Shown: piece by piece, positions 25,300 through 33,724 of the stretch
Position numbering within the stretch: position 1 is the stretch's first letter
Layout of the letters: each line of letters opens with the position of its first letter
NCBI RefSeq assembly: GCF_006152145.1
Contig: NZ_VDFV01000002.1
Coordinates: 124,001 to 188,000, forward strand
Direction: 5' to 3'
Source: Rubellimicrobium roseum
GTDB taxonomy: Bacteria > Pseudomonadota > Alphaproteobacteria > Rhodobacterales > Rhodobacteraceae
DNA length: 64,000 bases
Notes under the pieces: generated by a model
What the model was told of the DNA's origin: nothing
Database searches by the model: none
Seen by the model: only the letters and a program-made list of their open reading frames with translations
Made by a program: the position numbers and the translations under genes

Positions 25300-27018
25300 T
25301 TGCACGCATCGGGACGCGGAGCCGCCCTTCTCGGGGCGATCGCCGCCGCATTCATCGCCACCGCGCCCGCCGCCGCGCCGGACGGGGGTTCGGCGCCGGC
25401 CGGGACCTACCTCGCCGCCCGTGCGGCGCGCGCGACCGCGGACCTGCCCCGCGCCGCCGACCTCTTCGCCGAGGCGCTGGAGGCCGACCCCGCGGATCCC
25501 TGGCTCCTCGGCAACGCCCTGTCCGCCAATCTCGGCCTCGGCCGGATCGAGCAGGCGCAGGCCCTGGCCGCCCGCATCGTCGAGGCGGGGCTCCAGAGCC
25601 CCTACGCCCATCTCGTGCTCGACCTCGGCCATGCCCGGGACGGCGACTGGCGCGGCCTCCTGTCCGAGCTGGAGGCTGGGCGTGGCGTGGCCCCGCTCGT
25701 GGACGGGCTCACGCGCGGCTGGGCCTGGGCGGGCCTGAACGACAGCGCCGCCGCAGCCTCGGCCTTCGACGAACTGGGCGCCACGCCGGCCTTCCGCTCC
25801 TTCGCGCTCTACCACAAGGCGCTGGCGCTTGCGGTCGGGGGCAACCTCGCCGGGGCCCAGACCGCCCTGGCCTCCGACGGGCTCCAGCGCACGCCCCGCG
25901 TCGTCCTGGCCCAGGCGCAGGTGCTCGCCGCTCTGGGCCGTCCCGAAGAGGCGATGAACCTCATCGACGCCGCCTTCGGTGCCGACCTCGACGCGCCCCT
26001 CGCGGACCTGCGCGCCCGCCTCGCGGCCAACGAGCCCGTGGCCTTCACCCTGGTCGCCACCCCCGCCGAAGGGCTGGCCGAAACCTATTTCAGCCTCGCC
26101 GCCGTGCTCGCCCCCGAGGACAGCGAAGCCGGGCTCCTCTACGCCCGCGCCGCGCTGGCGCTCGATCCGTCCCATGCCGAGGCCGCGATCCTCGCCGCGC
26201 GGCTCCTCGAGGACCTGGGCCAGCCCGCGCTGGCGCGCGAGGCCTACGGGCTCGTGCCCGCCAGCGATCCCCTCACGCTCGGCGCCGAGATCGGCCGCGC
26301 CGGGGTCCTCCAGTCCGAGGACCTGGACGAGGCCGCGCTCGAGGTCCTCTCGCGGCTCGCCCAGGACCACCCCGACAGCCCCGAGGCCCAGACGGCCCTG
26401 GCCGACCACCTGCGCCGCATGGAAAGCTTCGCCGAGGCCGAGGCCGCCTACGGCCGCGCCATCGCCCTCCTGCCGGAGGGGGCCGGGCGGCTCTGGTACC
26501 TTCACTTCATGCGCGCCCTCGCCCACGAAGGGCAGGCCGACTGGCCCGCGACCGAATCGGACCTGCGTGCCGCGCTCCGGCTCAATCCCGACCAGCCGCA
26601 GGTGCTCAACCACCTGGGCTACAGCCTCGTGGACCGGGGCGAGAAGCTGGACGAGGCCATGGAGATGATCGCCCGCGCCGTGGACCTGCGCCCCGACTCG
26701 GGGGCCATCGTGGACTCGCTGGGCTGGGCCTATTTCCGGCTGGGCCGCTACGCGGAGGCGGTGGAGCAGCTGGAGCTGGCCTCCACGCTCCTGTCCACCG
26801 ATCCGGTCATCAACGATCATCTGGGCGACGCCTACTGGAAGGTCGGGCGCACCCGCGAGGCGCGCTTCCAGTGGACGCGCGCGCTCAGCTTCGAACCCGC
26901 CGAGGCCGACGAGGCGCGCATCCGCCTCAAGCTCGCGCAGGGGCTCGACGCCGTGCTGGCCGCCGAGGCCGACGACCGGGAGACGACCGCCCTCGCGGAC
27001 GAGGCCTCCGGTGGATAA
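25300..27018 (+). CDS. Tetratricopeptide-repeat protein, probably exported
   Basis: About 572 residues if read from the TTG at 25300. The N-terminus LHASGRGAALLGAIAAAFIATAPAAAPDG looks like a signal peptide or membrane anchor. The remainder is alpha-helical TPR repeats of 34 residues, clear in ARAARATADLPRAADLFAEALEADPADPWLLGNAL, QPQVLNHLGYSLVDRGEKLDEAMEMIARAVDLRPDSGAIVDSLGWAYFRLGRYAEAVEQL and the following repeat. Likely a periplasmic protein-interaction scaffold; partner unknown. No ATG fits before the signal-like segment, hence TTG. Its end overlaps the ispE GTG by 8 bases. Confidence 0.8.
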   Translation: MHASGRGAALLGAIAAAFIATAPAAAPDGGSAPAGTYLAARAARATADLPRAADLFAEALEADPADPWLLGNALSANLGLGRIEQAQALAARIVEAGLQSPYAHLVLDLGHARDGDWRGLLSELEAGRGVAPLVDGLTRGWAWAGLNDSAAAASAFDELGATPAFRSFALYHKALALAVGGNLAGAQTALASDGLQRTPRVVLAQAQVLAALGRPEEAMNLIDAAFGADLDAPLADLRARLAANEPVAFTLVATPAEGLAETYFSLAAVLAPEDSEAGLLYARAALALDPSHAEAAILAARLLEDLGQPALAREAYGLVPASDPLTLGAEIGRAGVLQSEDLDEAALEVLSRLAQDHPDSPEAQTALADHLRRMESFAEAEAAYGRAIALLPEGAGRLWYLHFMRALAHEGQADWPATESDLRAALRLNPDQPQVLNHLGYSLVDRGEKLDEAMEMIARAVDLRPDSGAIVDSLGWAYFRLGRYAEAVEQLELASTLLSTDPVINDHLGDAYWKVGRTREARFQWTRALSFEPAEADEARIRLKLAQGLDAVLAAEADDRETTALADEASGG

Positions 27019-27865
27019 GGGCTTCGCTCCCGCCAAGGTGAACCTGGCGCTCCACGTCACGGGGCTGGGGTCGGACGGCTACCACCGGCTTGACAGCCTG
27101 GTGGTCTTCGCGGGCACCGGCGACCAGATCACGGCCACCCCGGCGCGCGAGCTGACGCTGACCGTGGGCGGCCCCTTCGCCATCGGCGTGCCCACGGACG
27201 GCACCAACCTTGTGCTGCGGGCGGCGCAGGCGCTGCGGGAGGCGCGGAACGTGACCAAGGGCGCGGCGATCCGGCTCACCAAGAACCTGCCGCACGGGGC
27301 GGGCATCGGCTCGGGCTCCTCGGACGCCGCCGCGACGCTCAAGCTCCTGGCCAAGCTCTGGGACGTGGAGCCGCTCGACCCCGACGCGCCCGAGGTGCTG
27401 GAGCTGGGCTCGGACGTCCCCGTCTGCCTGCGCGCGCCCACCGCCATGCGGATGCGCGGGCGCGGCGAGGTGCTGGACCCCCTGCCGCCCCTGCCGTCGC
27501 TGGGCCTGATCCTCGTGAACCCAGGCACGGCCCTGCCGACCCGCGACGTCTTCCAGGCGCTGGAAACCAAGAGCAACGCCCCTCTTCCCGCCCTGCCCGA
27601 GACGCGCCGGCCCGAGGACTTCGCTGCCTGGCTCAAGACGGTCCGCAACGACCTCCAGGGTCCGGCCGAGAAGCTCGCCCCGCCCGTGGGCGAGGCTCTG
27701 GCCCTGCTGCGACGCGCGCCCGGCGTGCTGGCCGCCGTCATGTCGGGCTCGGGGGCGACCTGCGTGGGCATCTGCAAGGACGCGGGGGCGGCCCGCACCG
27801 CCGCCCGCGCCATCCAGGTCGCCCGCCAGTCCTGGTGGGTCGCCCCGGCGCCGCTGCTGACCTAG
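27011..27865 (+). CDS. ispE: 4-diphosphocytidyl-2-C-methyl-D-erythritol kinase
   Basis: A 284-residue GHMP kinase of the MEP isoprenoid pathway, phosphorylating CDP-methylerythritol with ATP. Signatures are FAPAKVNLALHV at the N-terminus, the phosphate-binding loop LPHGAGIGSGSSDAAATL, and MSGSGATCVGI near the C-terminus. Start is GTG, overlapping the TPR gene, which suggests translational coupling. It ends in a 4-base overlap with the convergent NmrA-family gene. Confidence 0.95.
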   Translation: MDKGFAPAKVNLALHVTGLGSDGYHRLDSLVVFAGTGDQITATPARELTLTVGGPFAIGVPTDGTNLVLRAAQALREARNVTKGAAIRLTKNLPHGAGIGSGSSDAAATLKLLAKLWDVEPLDPDAPEVLELGSDVPVCLRAPTAMRMRGRGEVLDPLPPLPSLGLILVNPGTALPTRDVFQALETKSNAPLPALPETRRPEDFAAWLKTVRNDLQGPAEKLAPPVGEALALLRRAPGVLAAVMSGSGATCVGICKDAGAARTAARAIQVARQSWWVAPAPLLT

Positions 27866-28707
27866 GCCGCGAGCCGCAGCGCCGCCGCGTGGTCCTGCGC
27901 ATAGGCCCGCAGGTCGCGCGGGCGGCGGCCCGTCAGCTCCTCCACGTCGCCCGTCAGGGCCGCGGCCCAGCCCTCGCGCACCGGCCCGAAGATCGCGGTC
28001 AGGAAGCGCGCGTAATCCTCGGGCATCCCCGCCCCGGTCATCATCCCCACGAAGCTCTCGTCGTCCACGGGCCGGTAGGCGATCGTCCGCCCCGCGACGT
28101 TGGACAGCACCGCCGCCGCCTCGTGATAGCTCAGCGCCTCGGGCCCGGTCAGGTTGAAGGCCCGCCCCTCGAAGCGGTCCGAGGTCAGCGCACCCGCGGC
28201 CGAGGCCGCGATGTCGCGCGCGTCGATGAAGCTGGTCTTGCCCTCGCCCGCCGGGACGGTGATGGCGCCGCGCTTCACGCCGTCCAGCCAGTAGCTGTGG
28301 AAGTTGTCCATGAACCAGTTGGGCCGGATCACCGTCCAGCGCGCGCCGCTGCGCTCCAGCATCAGCTCGGCCTGCCGGTAGGGAATGGAATCGTCGGCAT
28401 CGACCCCCATCGCCGTCATCAGCACGACCTTGGCCCCCTGCGCCGCCGCGCGCTCGACCACCGGCCGCAGCAGGCCCGGCGAATCGAGCTGACCGGCCGG
28501 AAGCAGGGCAAAGACACGGTCCACGCCCTCGAAGGCCGCCTCGTGCGTCGCCGGATCGTGCCAGTCGAAGCGCACGCCCTCGGCCCCGCCCCGGGCCTGC
28601 CCGCCCCGCGACGCGGCCCGCACCGCCTCGCCCCGCGCCACCAGTTCCGCCACCAGCGGCTGGCCCACATGCCCGCTCGCGCCCAGCACCAGAATCCGTC
28701 CTGACAT
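27862..28707 (-). CDS. NmrA-family NAD(P)-binding oxidoreductase (QorB-like)
   Basis: A 281-residue atypical short-chain dehydrogenase. The N-terminal NAD(P)-binding motif is ILVLGASGHVGQPLV. DWHDPATHEAAFEGVDRVFALLP and IRPNWFMDNFHSYWLDGVKRGAITVPAGEGKTSFIDARDIA are typical of NmrA-like/QorB proteins. It is paired divergently with an HxlR regulator, as in Escherichia coli ytfG (qorB)-ytfH, so a quinone or redox role under HxlR control is likely (inference). Confidence in the family is high and in the exact reaction low. Confidence 0.87.
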   Translation of the reverse strand: MSGRILVLGASGHVGQPLVAELVARGEAVRAASRGGQARGGAEGVRFDWHDPATHEAAFEGVDRVFALLPAGQLDSPGLLRPVVERAAAQGAKVVLMTAMGVDADDSIPYRQAELMLERSGARWTVIRPNWFMDNFHSYWLDGVKRGAITVPAGEGKTSFIDARDIAASAAGALTSDRFEGRAFNLTGPEALSYHEAAAVLSNVAGRTIAYRPVDDESFVGMMTGAGMPEDYARFLTAIFGPVREGWAAALTGDVEELTGRRPRDLRAYAQDHAAALRLAA

Positions 28708-28728
28708 CGTCCTCGTCCTCGCCTATAT

Positions 28729-28745
28729 GGTTTCCATTGGAAACC
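28729..28745. promoter_or_regulatory. HxlR-type operator palindrome
   Basis: GGTTTCCA-T-TGGAAACC, a perfect 8-bp inverted repeat around one base, in the 96-bp divergent region between the NmrA-family gene and the HxlR regulator. An extra GGTTTC half-site follows at 28747. It very probably binds the HxlR protein (inference). Confidence 0.7.
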
Positions 28746-28803
28746 TGGTTTCGACGTGACATCACATGGCACGGCGAAGCGGACGGGAAAAGAAGGCACC
28801 TCC

Positions 28804-29223
28804 ATGTCACTAGGTCACCCTGCGGAAACCGCCCCGCCCCCGCCCTACAGCGTCTATTCCGAGTCCTGCCCCACGCGGCTCGTCCTCGACCGGCTCGCGG
28901 ACAAGTGGGTGACGCTGATCCTCGTACGGCTGGCCGAGGGTCCACGGCGCTTCAACGAGCTGCGGCGGGGGATCGAGGGCGTGTCGCAGAAGGTCTTGTC
29001 GCAGACCCTCAAGCGGCTGGAGCGCGACGGCCTGATCGTGCGCCGGGCCTTCCCGACGGTGCCGGTGACGGTGGAATACTCAATCACCCCGCTCGGGCGG
29101 ACGCTGGCCGAGACGGTGCAGGCGCTGGCCCGCTGGGCCGAGGCGCATATCGAAGCGGTGATGGCGGCGCAGGCCGCCTACGACGCCCAGATCGGCGCTC
29201 AGGCCTCGCGCGCGACCACGTAG
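28804..29223 (+). CDS. HxlR-family transcriptional regulator
   Basis: A 139-residue winged-helix regulator. Cys22 in SESCPTRLVLDRLADKWVTLILVRLAEG lies in the position used for redox or electrophile sensing by YodB-, HypR- and QorR-type members. The helix-turn-helix spans RRFNELRRGIEGVSQKVLSQTLKRLERDGLIVRR, and ITPLGRTLAETVQALARWAEAH is the C-terminal helix. I selected the ATG at 28804. It is divergent from the NmrA oxidoreductase with a shared palindromic operator, and it overlaps the convergent polyprenyl synthase by 25 bp. Confidence 0.92.
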   Translation: MSLGHPAETAPPPPYSVYSESCPTRLVLDRLADKWVTLILVRLAEGPRRFNELRRGIEGVSQKVLSQTLKRLERDGLIVRRAFPTVPVTVEYSITPLGRTLAETVQALARWAEAHIEAVMAAQAAYDAQIGAQASRATT

Positions 29224-30203
29224 TCGGCCAGGTCCGACAGCATCTCGCGCAGGGGATGGCCGGGCAGCCGCCCCAGCGCCGCCTTGGCGCGCCCGACCCA
29301 CATCTCGGCCTCGGCGCGGGTCGAGGCCAGCGCCCCATGCCGCTTCATCAGGTCGCGCGCCCGCTCGATGTCCGCGTCCTCGACCTGCCCGCGCGCGATC
29401 ACGCGCGTCCAGAAGGCCCGCTCCTCGTCGGATGCCGCCGCCACGGCCCGGATCACCGGCAGCGTGAGCTTGCCCTCGCGCAGGTCGTCGCCCCGGTTCT
29501 TGCCGATGGCGTCCGTGCCCTCGATGTCCAGTAGGTCGTCGATGATCTGGAAGGCGATGCCCAAGGCGTCACCGTAGTCGCGCAACGCCTCCTCCTGCGT
29601 GGCGTCGGCCCCCGCGACCACCGCGCCCGCCTGCGTCGCCGCCGAGAACAGCGCCGCCGTCTTGCCCCGGATGACCTTCAGGTAGGTGTCCTCGGTCGTC
29701 GCCAGATCCCGCGCCGCCACGAGCTGCAGCACCTCGCCCTCCGAGATCGTCGCCGAGGCGTCCGACAGGATGCCCAGCACCCGCAGGTCCCCCGCCTCGA
29801 CCATGAGCTGGAAGGACCGCGCAAAGAGGTAGTCCCCCACCAGCACCGAGGACATGTTGTCCCACAGGAGGTTCGCCGTGGGCCGCCCGCGCCGCTGCTT
29901 GGAATCGTCCACCACGTCGTCGTGCAGCAGCGTCGCCGTGTGGATGAACTCCACCGCCACCGCCAGATGCACGTGGAACGGGCCCGCGTAGCCCAGAAGC
30001 CGCGCGGCCGCGAGCACCAGCATCGGCCGCAGCCGCTTGCCCCCCGCCTCGATCAGGTGCGCCGTGACCGCCGGGATGCGGGGCGCCGCCTCCGACTGCA
30101 TCCGCTCGCGGATGAGCGCGCCTACCGCCCCGAGGTCCGCCTCCAGCGCGGCCGCGAGCCGGTCGTGGGGTTTCGCGCGGGCGTGATCGAGGCTCATCAG
30201 CAT
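29199..30203 (-). CDS. Polyprenyl (octaprenyl/decaprenyl) diphosphate synthase
   Basis: A 334-residue trans-isoprenyl diphosphate synthase that makes the side chain of ubiquinone. The first aspartate-rich motif is in HTATLLHDDVVDDSKQRRGRPT, the second in IAFQIIDDLLDIEGT, both needed for Mg-diphosphate binding. GGKRLRPMLVLAAARL is the family N-terminal segment. In alphaproteobacteria the product is usually ubiquinone-10, so a decaprenyl synthase is a reasonable guess; chain length cannot be read directly. The start at 30203 precedes a second in-frame ATG two codons later. Confidence 0.94.
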   Translation of the reverse strand: MLMSLDHARAKPHDRLAAALEADLGAVGALIRERMQSEAAPRIPAVTAHLIEAGGKRLRPMLVLAAARLLGYAGPFHVHLAVAVEFIHTATLLHDDVVDDSKQRRGRPTANLLWDNMSSVLVGDYLFARSFQLMVEAGDLRVLGILSDASATISEGEVLQLVAARDLATTEDTYLKVIRGKTAALFSAATQAGAVVAGADATQEEALRDYGDALGIAFQIIDDLLDIEGTDAIGKNRGDDLREGKLTLPVIRAVAAASDEERAFWTRVIARGQVEDADIERARDLMKRHGALASTRAEAEMWVGRAKAALGRLPGHPLREMLSDLADYVVAREA

Positions 30204-30254
30204 GGTTCCACGGGCTCGACATCGGGGGTGGCGCAGGGCTAGCCTGCCCGGACG

Positions 30255-30470
30255 ATGCGGGAACTGCTGCGCACCACCGATCCCACCGTGATCGCCTTCG
30301 CCACCGCGCTCCTGCGGGGGGAGGGTATAGATTGCTTCCCGCTCGACCACAACATGAGCATCCTCGAAGGCTCTATCGGCGTGCTGCCGCGCCGCCTCAT
30401 GGTGCGCGAGGAGGACCTCGATGACGCGATCTTGGTCATCCGTGACAACGGCATCGACCGCGGCCTCTGA
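30255..30470 (+). CDS. DUF2007 domain-containing protein
   Basis: A 71-residue protein, MRELLRTTDPTVIAFATALLRGEGIDCFPLDHNMSIL..., with the DUF2007 fold often listed as a putative signal-transducing protein. The core features are FATALLRGEGIDCFPLD and the terminal RRLMVREEDLDDAILVIRDNGI. It is conserved upstream of the TrmN6-like methyltransferase in related bacteria and overlaps it by 50 bases. No biochemical role is established. Confidence 0.88.
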   Translation: MRELLRTTDPTVIAFATALLRGEGIDCFPLDHNMSILEGSIGVLPRRLMVREEDLDDAILVIRDNGIDRGL

Positions 30471-31212
30471 CCTGACGCTCGACGCCTTCCTGGGCGGACG
30501 GCTCCGGCTGCGCCAGCCCGCGCGGGGCTTCCGCGCCGGGCAGGACGCGATCCTGCTCGCGGCTGCCGTCCCCGCTTGCCCCGGAGAGGCCGCGCTGGAG
30601 CTGGGCTGCGGCGCGGGCGCGGCGATCCTGGCGCTCGGGGCGCGCGTCCCCGGCCTCCGGCTCGCCGGGATCGAGATCCAGCCCGCCTATGCCGCGCTGG
30701 CCCGCAGCAACGCCGCCCTGAACGGCCTGCCCCTGGACCTGTGGGAGGGCGACCTGGCCGTGCCCCCGCCCGATCTGCGGGCAGCGACCTTCGACCATGT
30801 GCTGATGAACCCGCCCTACTACGACCGGACCCGCACCACCCGCGCCGCCGACCCGGGCCGCGACCTCGCCCATGGCGGCGACACGCCCCTCGCGCTCTGG
30901 TTGAAGCTCGCCGCCCGCCGCCTGCGCCCCGGTGGCACGCTCACGCTGATCCAGCGCGCGGCCCGCCTGCCCGAGGTCCTGGCGGCCCTGCCCGCGACCC
31001 TGGGCTCGCCCGAGTTGCTCCCTCTCGCCCCACGCGAGGGCCGCGCCGCCACAACGGTCCTGCTGCGCGCGCGCAAGGGGGGCCGCGCCCCCTTTTGCCT
31101 TCTGGCCGCGCTCCCGGTCCATGCCGGAGCGCGGCACGAGCGCGACGCGCCCGACTTCGCCCCCTGGGCCGCGGCGGTCCTGCGCGACGGCGCGGCGCTG
31201 CCCTGGCCATAG
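30421..31212 (+). CDS. TrmN6-like tRNA1(Val) (adenine37-N6)-methyltransferase family protein
   Basis: A 263-residue class I SAM-dependent methyltransferase. Motif I is LELGCGAGAAILALGAR; the catalytic N6-adenine motif NPPY is in VLMNPPYYDRTRT. The N-terminal DLTLDAFLGGRLRLRQPARGFRAGQDAILLAAAVP is the family's tRNA/RNA-binding header. By family it methylates N6 of A37 in tRNA1Val, but related members modify other nucleic acids. It begins inside the DUF2007 gene in another frame, so their translation is likely linked. Confidence 0.85.
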   Translation: MTRSWSSVTTASTAASDLTLDAFLGGRLRLRQPARGFRAGQDAILLAAAVPACPGEAALELGCGAGAAILALGARVPGLRLAGIEIQPAYAALARSNAALNGLPLDLWEGDLAVPPPDLRAATFDHVLMNPPYYDRTRTTRAADPGRDLAHGGDTPLALWLKLAARRLRPGGTLTLIQRAARLPEVLAALPATLGSPELLPLAPREGRAATTVLLRARKGGRAPFCLLAALPVHAGARHERDAPDFAPWAAAVLRDGAALPWP

Positions 31213-31344
31213 CGCCAGCACCCAGCAACTTACAACCTAAGCGAGAATCCGCCCAAACTGTGCCGCGACCGTCTGCCGCATGACAGTTTCATGAAACTGT
31301 GGTCGAGTTGACCCTGTGGAAGGCACCACAACGGAGGACGATCC

Positions 31345-31512
31345 ATGAGTCTGAACGGCCATCTGGAAGAACTTCGCCGCAAGCACGAGACGCTGTCCAA
31401 GGCGGTCGAGGCCGCCCAGCGCGCCCCGGGGAGCGACGACCTCGAGATCGCGCGCATGAAGAAGCAGAAGCTCATGCTCAAGGAGGAGATCACGCGTCTC
31501 ACGACGCACTGA
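31345..31512 (+). CDS. YdcH/DUF465 family small coiled-coil protein
   Basis: A 55-residue protein, MSLNGHLEELRRKHETLSK..., with heptad-like charged residues ending KLMLKEEITRLTTH. This is the short DUF465/YdcH family, common in alphaproteobacteria and of unknown role, predicted to form a helical hairpin. ACGGAGGACG precedes the ATG by about seven bases. Confidence 0.9.
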   Translation: MSLNGHLEELRRKHETLSKAVEAAQRAPGSDDLEIARMKKQKLMLKEEITRLTTH

Positions 31513-32362
31513 GGCCCCAGACTTCCGCGGGCGCACCTGACGCCCGCGCCCCCTACGCCCTCTCGGCCTGACGCGCGCCTTCCGGGGCGCGCGTGCCCGG
31601 ACAGCAAGCCCGATCCCCGTCGCCCCAAGGGCTTTCCCCTCTCCACAGCGCATCCGCTTCGATCGCTCCATCCAGGGACGGGACCTCTCCTCCCGGACCG
31701 GACGACAGCGGTCCCCTGCGCCCGGGGCGTCGCGCCGCTGGCGGACAAAGCGAATCGCTCCCCTCCTCCCTGCAGGCCCGAGCGGAAACCGCCGGCGGCA
31801 CCCCACGCACCTATCCGGCCCTGCCCGGCAGGGGCTCGCACGCCTGTCAAGCCGTTGCGCGAACCGGGGGAGGACCGTTCGGTGGTGTAGGGAGTCGTTA
31901 ACCTGGCCCTGCCACGCTCGCCCCCAAGGACCCGGAGCGCCCCCCCCATGACCCCGCCCTCCGGCCCGCCCCGGCACGGCGCCATGGAAAGGGGGGCGGG
32001 CCCGGACGGACCCGGCGGACGAGGCGGGCGCGCTTCCCCCGGGGCGGCCACGGATGGCCAGCCGCTCCGGGCCGCGCGTCCGCCGATGGCCGTTCCTGTC
32101 CGGGGCTCCTGCGGGAGAGAGGCTTCACGGACCGAGGCTCTTTGAAGGGACGGCGCGGGCCCCCGTCCCCCTGGGAGGACTCCCCCTCACGTCGGGTGAC
32201 GCCGGGGGCGGGGCCGCAAAGACCCAGCCGCCGCGCGTCGTGGACGCGCCCCCGCAGTCCGGCGTGGCGTCCCGGCTGCGGCCCCCGCGAGGAGCCCGCC
32301 CCGAAAGTCGGTTGCCGCCCCCGCTCCTTTCGCGCACTCCTCCCCCGAACCGGGGAGCCGAC
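31513..32362. other. 850-bp gene-poor stretch, no supported gene
   Basis: An unusually long GC-rich gap in an otherwise compact region. Candidate frames (for example a plus-strand 65-codon frame from 31948) are Pro/Gly/Arg-rich, lack a ribosome-binding site and look like high-GC noise. I see one TTAACC element at about 31895 preceded by GAGTC (a CcrM-type GANTC site), but no full CtrA box. It may hold a small RNA or the long leader of the MFS gene. Conserved-structure analysis would be needed. Confidence 0.5.
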
Positions 32363-33724
32363 ATGACGAGCGCACGCAAACGCATCTGGGGCTGGATGTT
32401 CTTCGACCTGGCCCAGCAGCCCTATGCCACGCTGGGCCTGACCTTCGTCTTCGCCCCCTACTTCGCCCAGGTCGCCGCGCGTCGCTTCGAGGCCCAGGGC
32501 GCGGCCCCCGAAGCCGCCGCCGCGCAGGCGCAAAGCCTCTGGGGCGCGGGCCAGACCCTCGCCGGCCTCCTCATCGCGCTGACCGCGCCCCTGCTGGGGG
32601 CCTATGCCGACGCCTCGGGGCGCAAGCTGCCCTGGATCGCGGGCCTGTCCGCCATCTATCTCGGCTGCGCCTCGAGCCTGTGGTTCCTCACCCCCGACGG
32701 CGCCCATCTCCTGCCGGTGCTCGTCCTGTTCTGGCTGGGCTTCGTGGCGGGCGAGGCCGCCCTCAACATCAACAACGCGCAGCTCCCCGCCCTGGCGCCC
32801 GCGTCCGAGATCGGGCGCATCTCGGGCTCGGGCGCCGCGCTGGGCTACTGGGGCGGGGTCCTCTCGCTGCTGGTCGTCCTGCTGTTCCTGGCCGAGAACG
32901 ACGCCGGCCGCACCCTCCTGGGCCGCCCCCCGGCGCTGGGCCTCGACCCGGAGGAGCGCGAGGGCACCCGCAGCGTCGGCCCCTTCATCGCCCTCTGGTT
33001 TGCCCTGTCCATTCTCCCCTTCGCCCTCTGGGTGCGCGACGCCCCGACCCGCGCCCGCCGCCCGTCCCTGCGCGAGGTCGCATCCGGTCTCCGGGACACG
33101 ATCCGCGACATCGGGCGGCGCCCGAGCCTCGGCAGCTTCCTTCTGGGCTCCATGCTCTACCGGGACGGCCTGGGGGCGCTCTACGCCTTTGGCGGCATCT
33201 ACGCGGCATTGGTCCTGGGCTGGGACATCGTGAAGATCGGGATCTTCGGCCTCGTGGCCGCGGTCGCAGCGGCGATCGTGACCTGGGCCGGCGGGCTCGC
33301 GGACCGGCGCCTCGGCCCCAAGCCGGTCATCGTGGCCTCCTGCTGGGCGCTGCTCGCCGTCTGCTCGGTCATGATCGGCGTTTCACGTGAAACGCTGTTC
33401 GGCCTTCCGCTGCCTCAAGGCTCTGTCCTGCCCGACACCCTCTTCTACCTCTGCGGGGTGGCCATCGGCGGCGCCGGGGGCACGCTCTACTCGGCCTCGC
33501 GCAGCCTGATGGTCCGGCACACCGATCCGGCCCGCGCCGGCGAGGCCTTCGGGCTCTTCGCGCTGTCGGGCCGCGCCACGGCCTTCCTGGCGCCGGCGCT
33601 CGTCACCGCCGCCACGGCGATCACGGGTTCGACACGGATGGGGCTGGTGCCGGTGATCCTGCTTTTCCTTGTCGGCCTGGGGCTGCTACGCTGGACCGAC
33701 CCCCAGGGAGACCGCGCGCGATGA
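32363..33724 (+). CDS. MFS transporter, UMF22/Atg22-like
   Basis: A 453-residue polytopic membrane protein with about 12 predicted transmembrane helices and the start MTSARKRIWGWMFFDLAQQPYATLGLTFVFAPYF typical of UMF22-like (Atg22/BtlA) permeases. The A-like loop DASGRKLPW and a central loop around EREGTRSVGPF are visible. Substrate unknown; some members export peptides or amino acids. GGGGAG lies before the ATG at 32363. The gene holds a parS site in frame (33379-33394), encoding GVSRETL at this point. Its TGA overlaps the mepA-like ATG by 4 bases. Confidence 0.9.
   Translation: MTSARKRIWGWMFFDLAQQPYATLGLTFVFAPYFAQVAARRFEAQGAAPEAAAAQAQSLWGAGQTLAGLLIALTAPLLGAYADASGRKLPWIAGLSAIYLGCASSLWFLTPDGAHLLPVLVLFWLGFVAGEAALNINNAQLPALAPASEIGRISGSGAALGYWGGVLSLLVVLLFLAENDAGRTLLGRPPALGLDPEEREGTRSVGPFIALWFALSILPFALWVRDAPTRARRPSLREVASGLRDTIRDIGRRPSLGSFLLGSMLYRDGLGALYAFGGIYAALVLGWDIVKIGIFGLVAAVAAAIVTWAGGLADRRLGPKPVIVASCWALLAVCSVMIGVSRETLFGLPLPQGSVLPDTLFYLCGVAIGGAGGTLYSASRSLMVRHTDPARAGEAFGLFALSGRATAFLAPALVTAATAITGSTRMGLVPVILLFLVGLGLLRWTDPQGDRAR
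33379..33394. other. parS: parS centromere-like site inside the MFS gene
   Basis: CGTTTCACGTGAAACG contains the full 14-bp parS core GTTTCACGTGAAAC as a perfect palindrome; only the outermost bases differ from the 16-bp consensus. It lies within the MFS coding sequence, reading G-V-S-R-E-T. Coding-embedded parS sites occur in other bacteria. It is 27.5 kb from the intergenic site at 5846. Confidence 0.88.

Noticed and set aside
31948..32145. 65-codon frame in the gene-poor region
   Set aside because: No ribosome-binding site, proline/glycine/arginine-rich sequence, no family resemblance.
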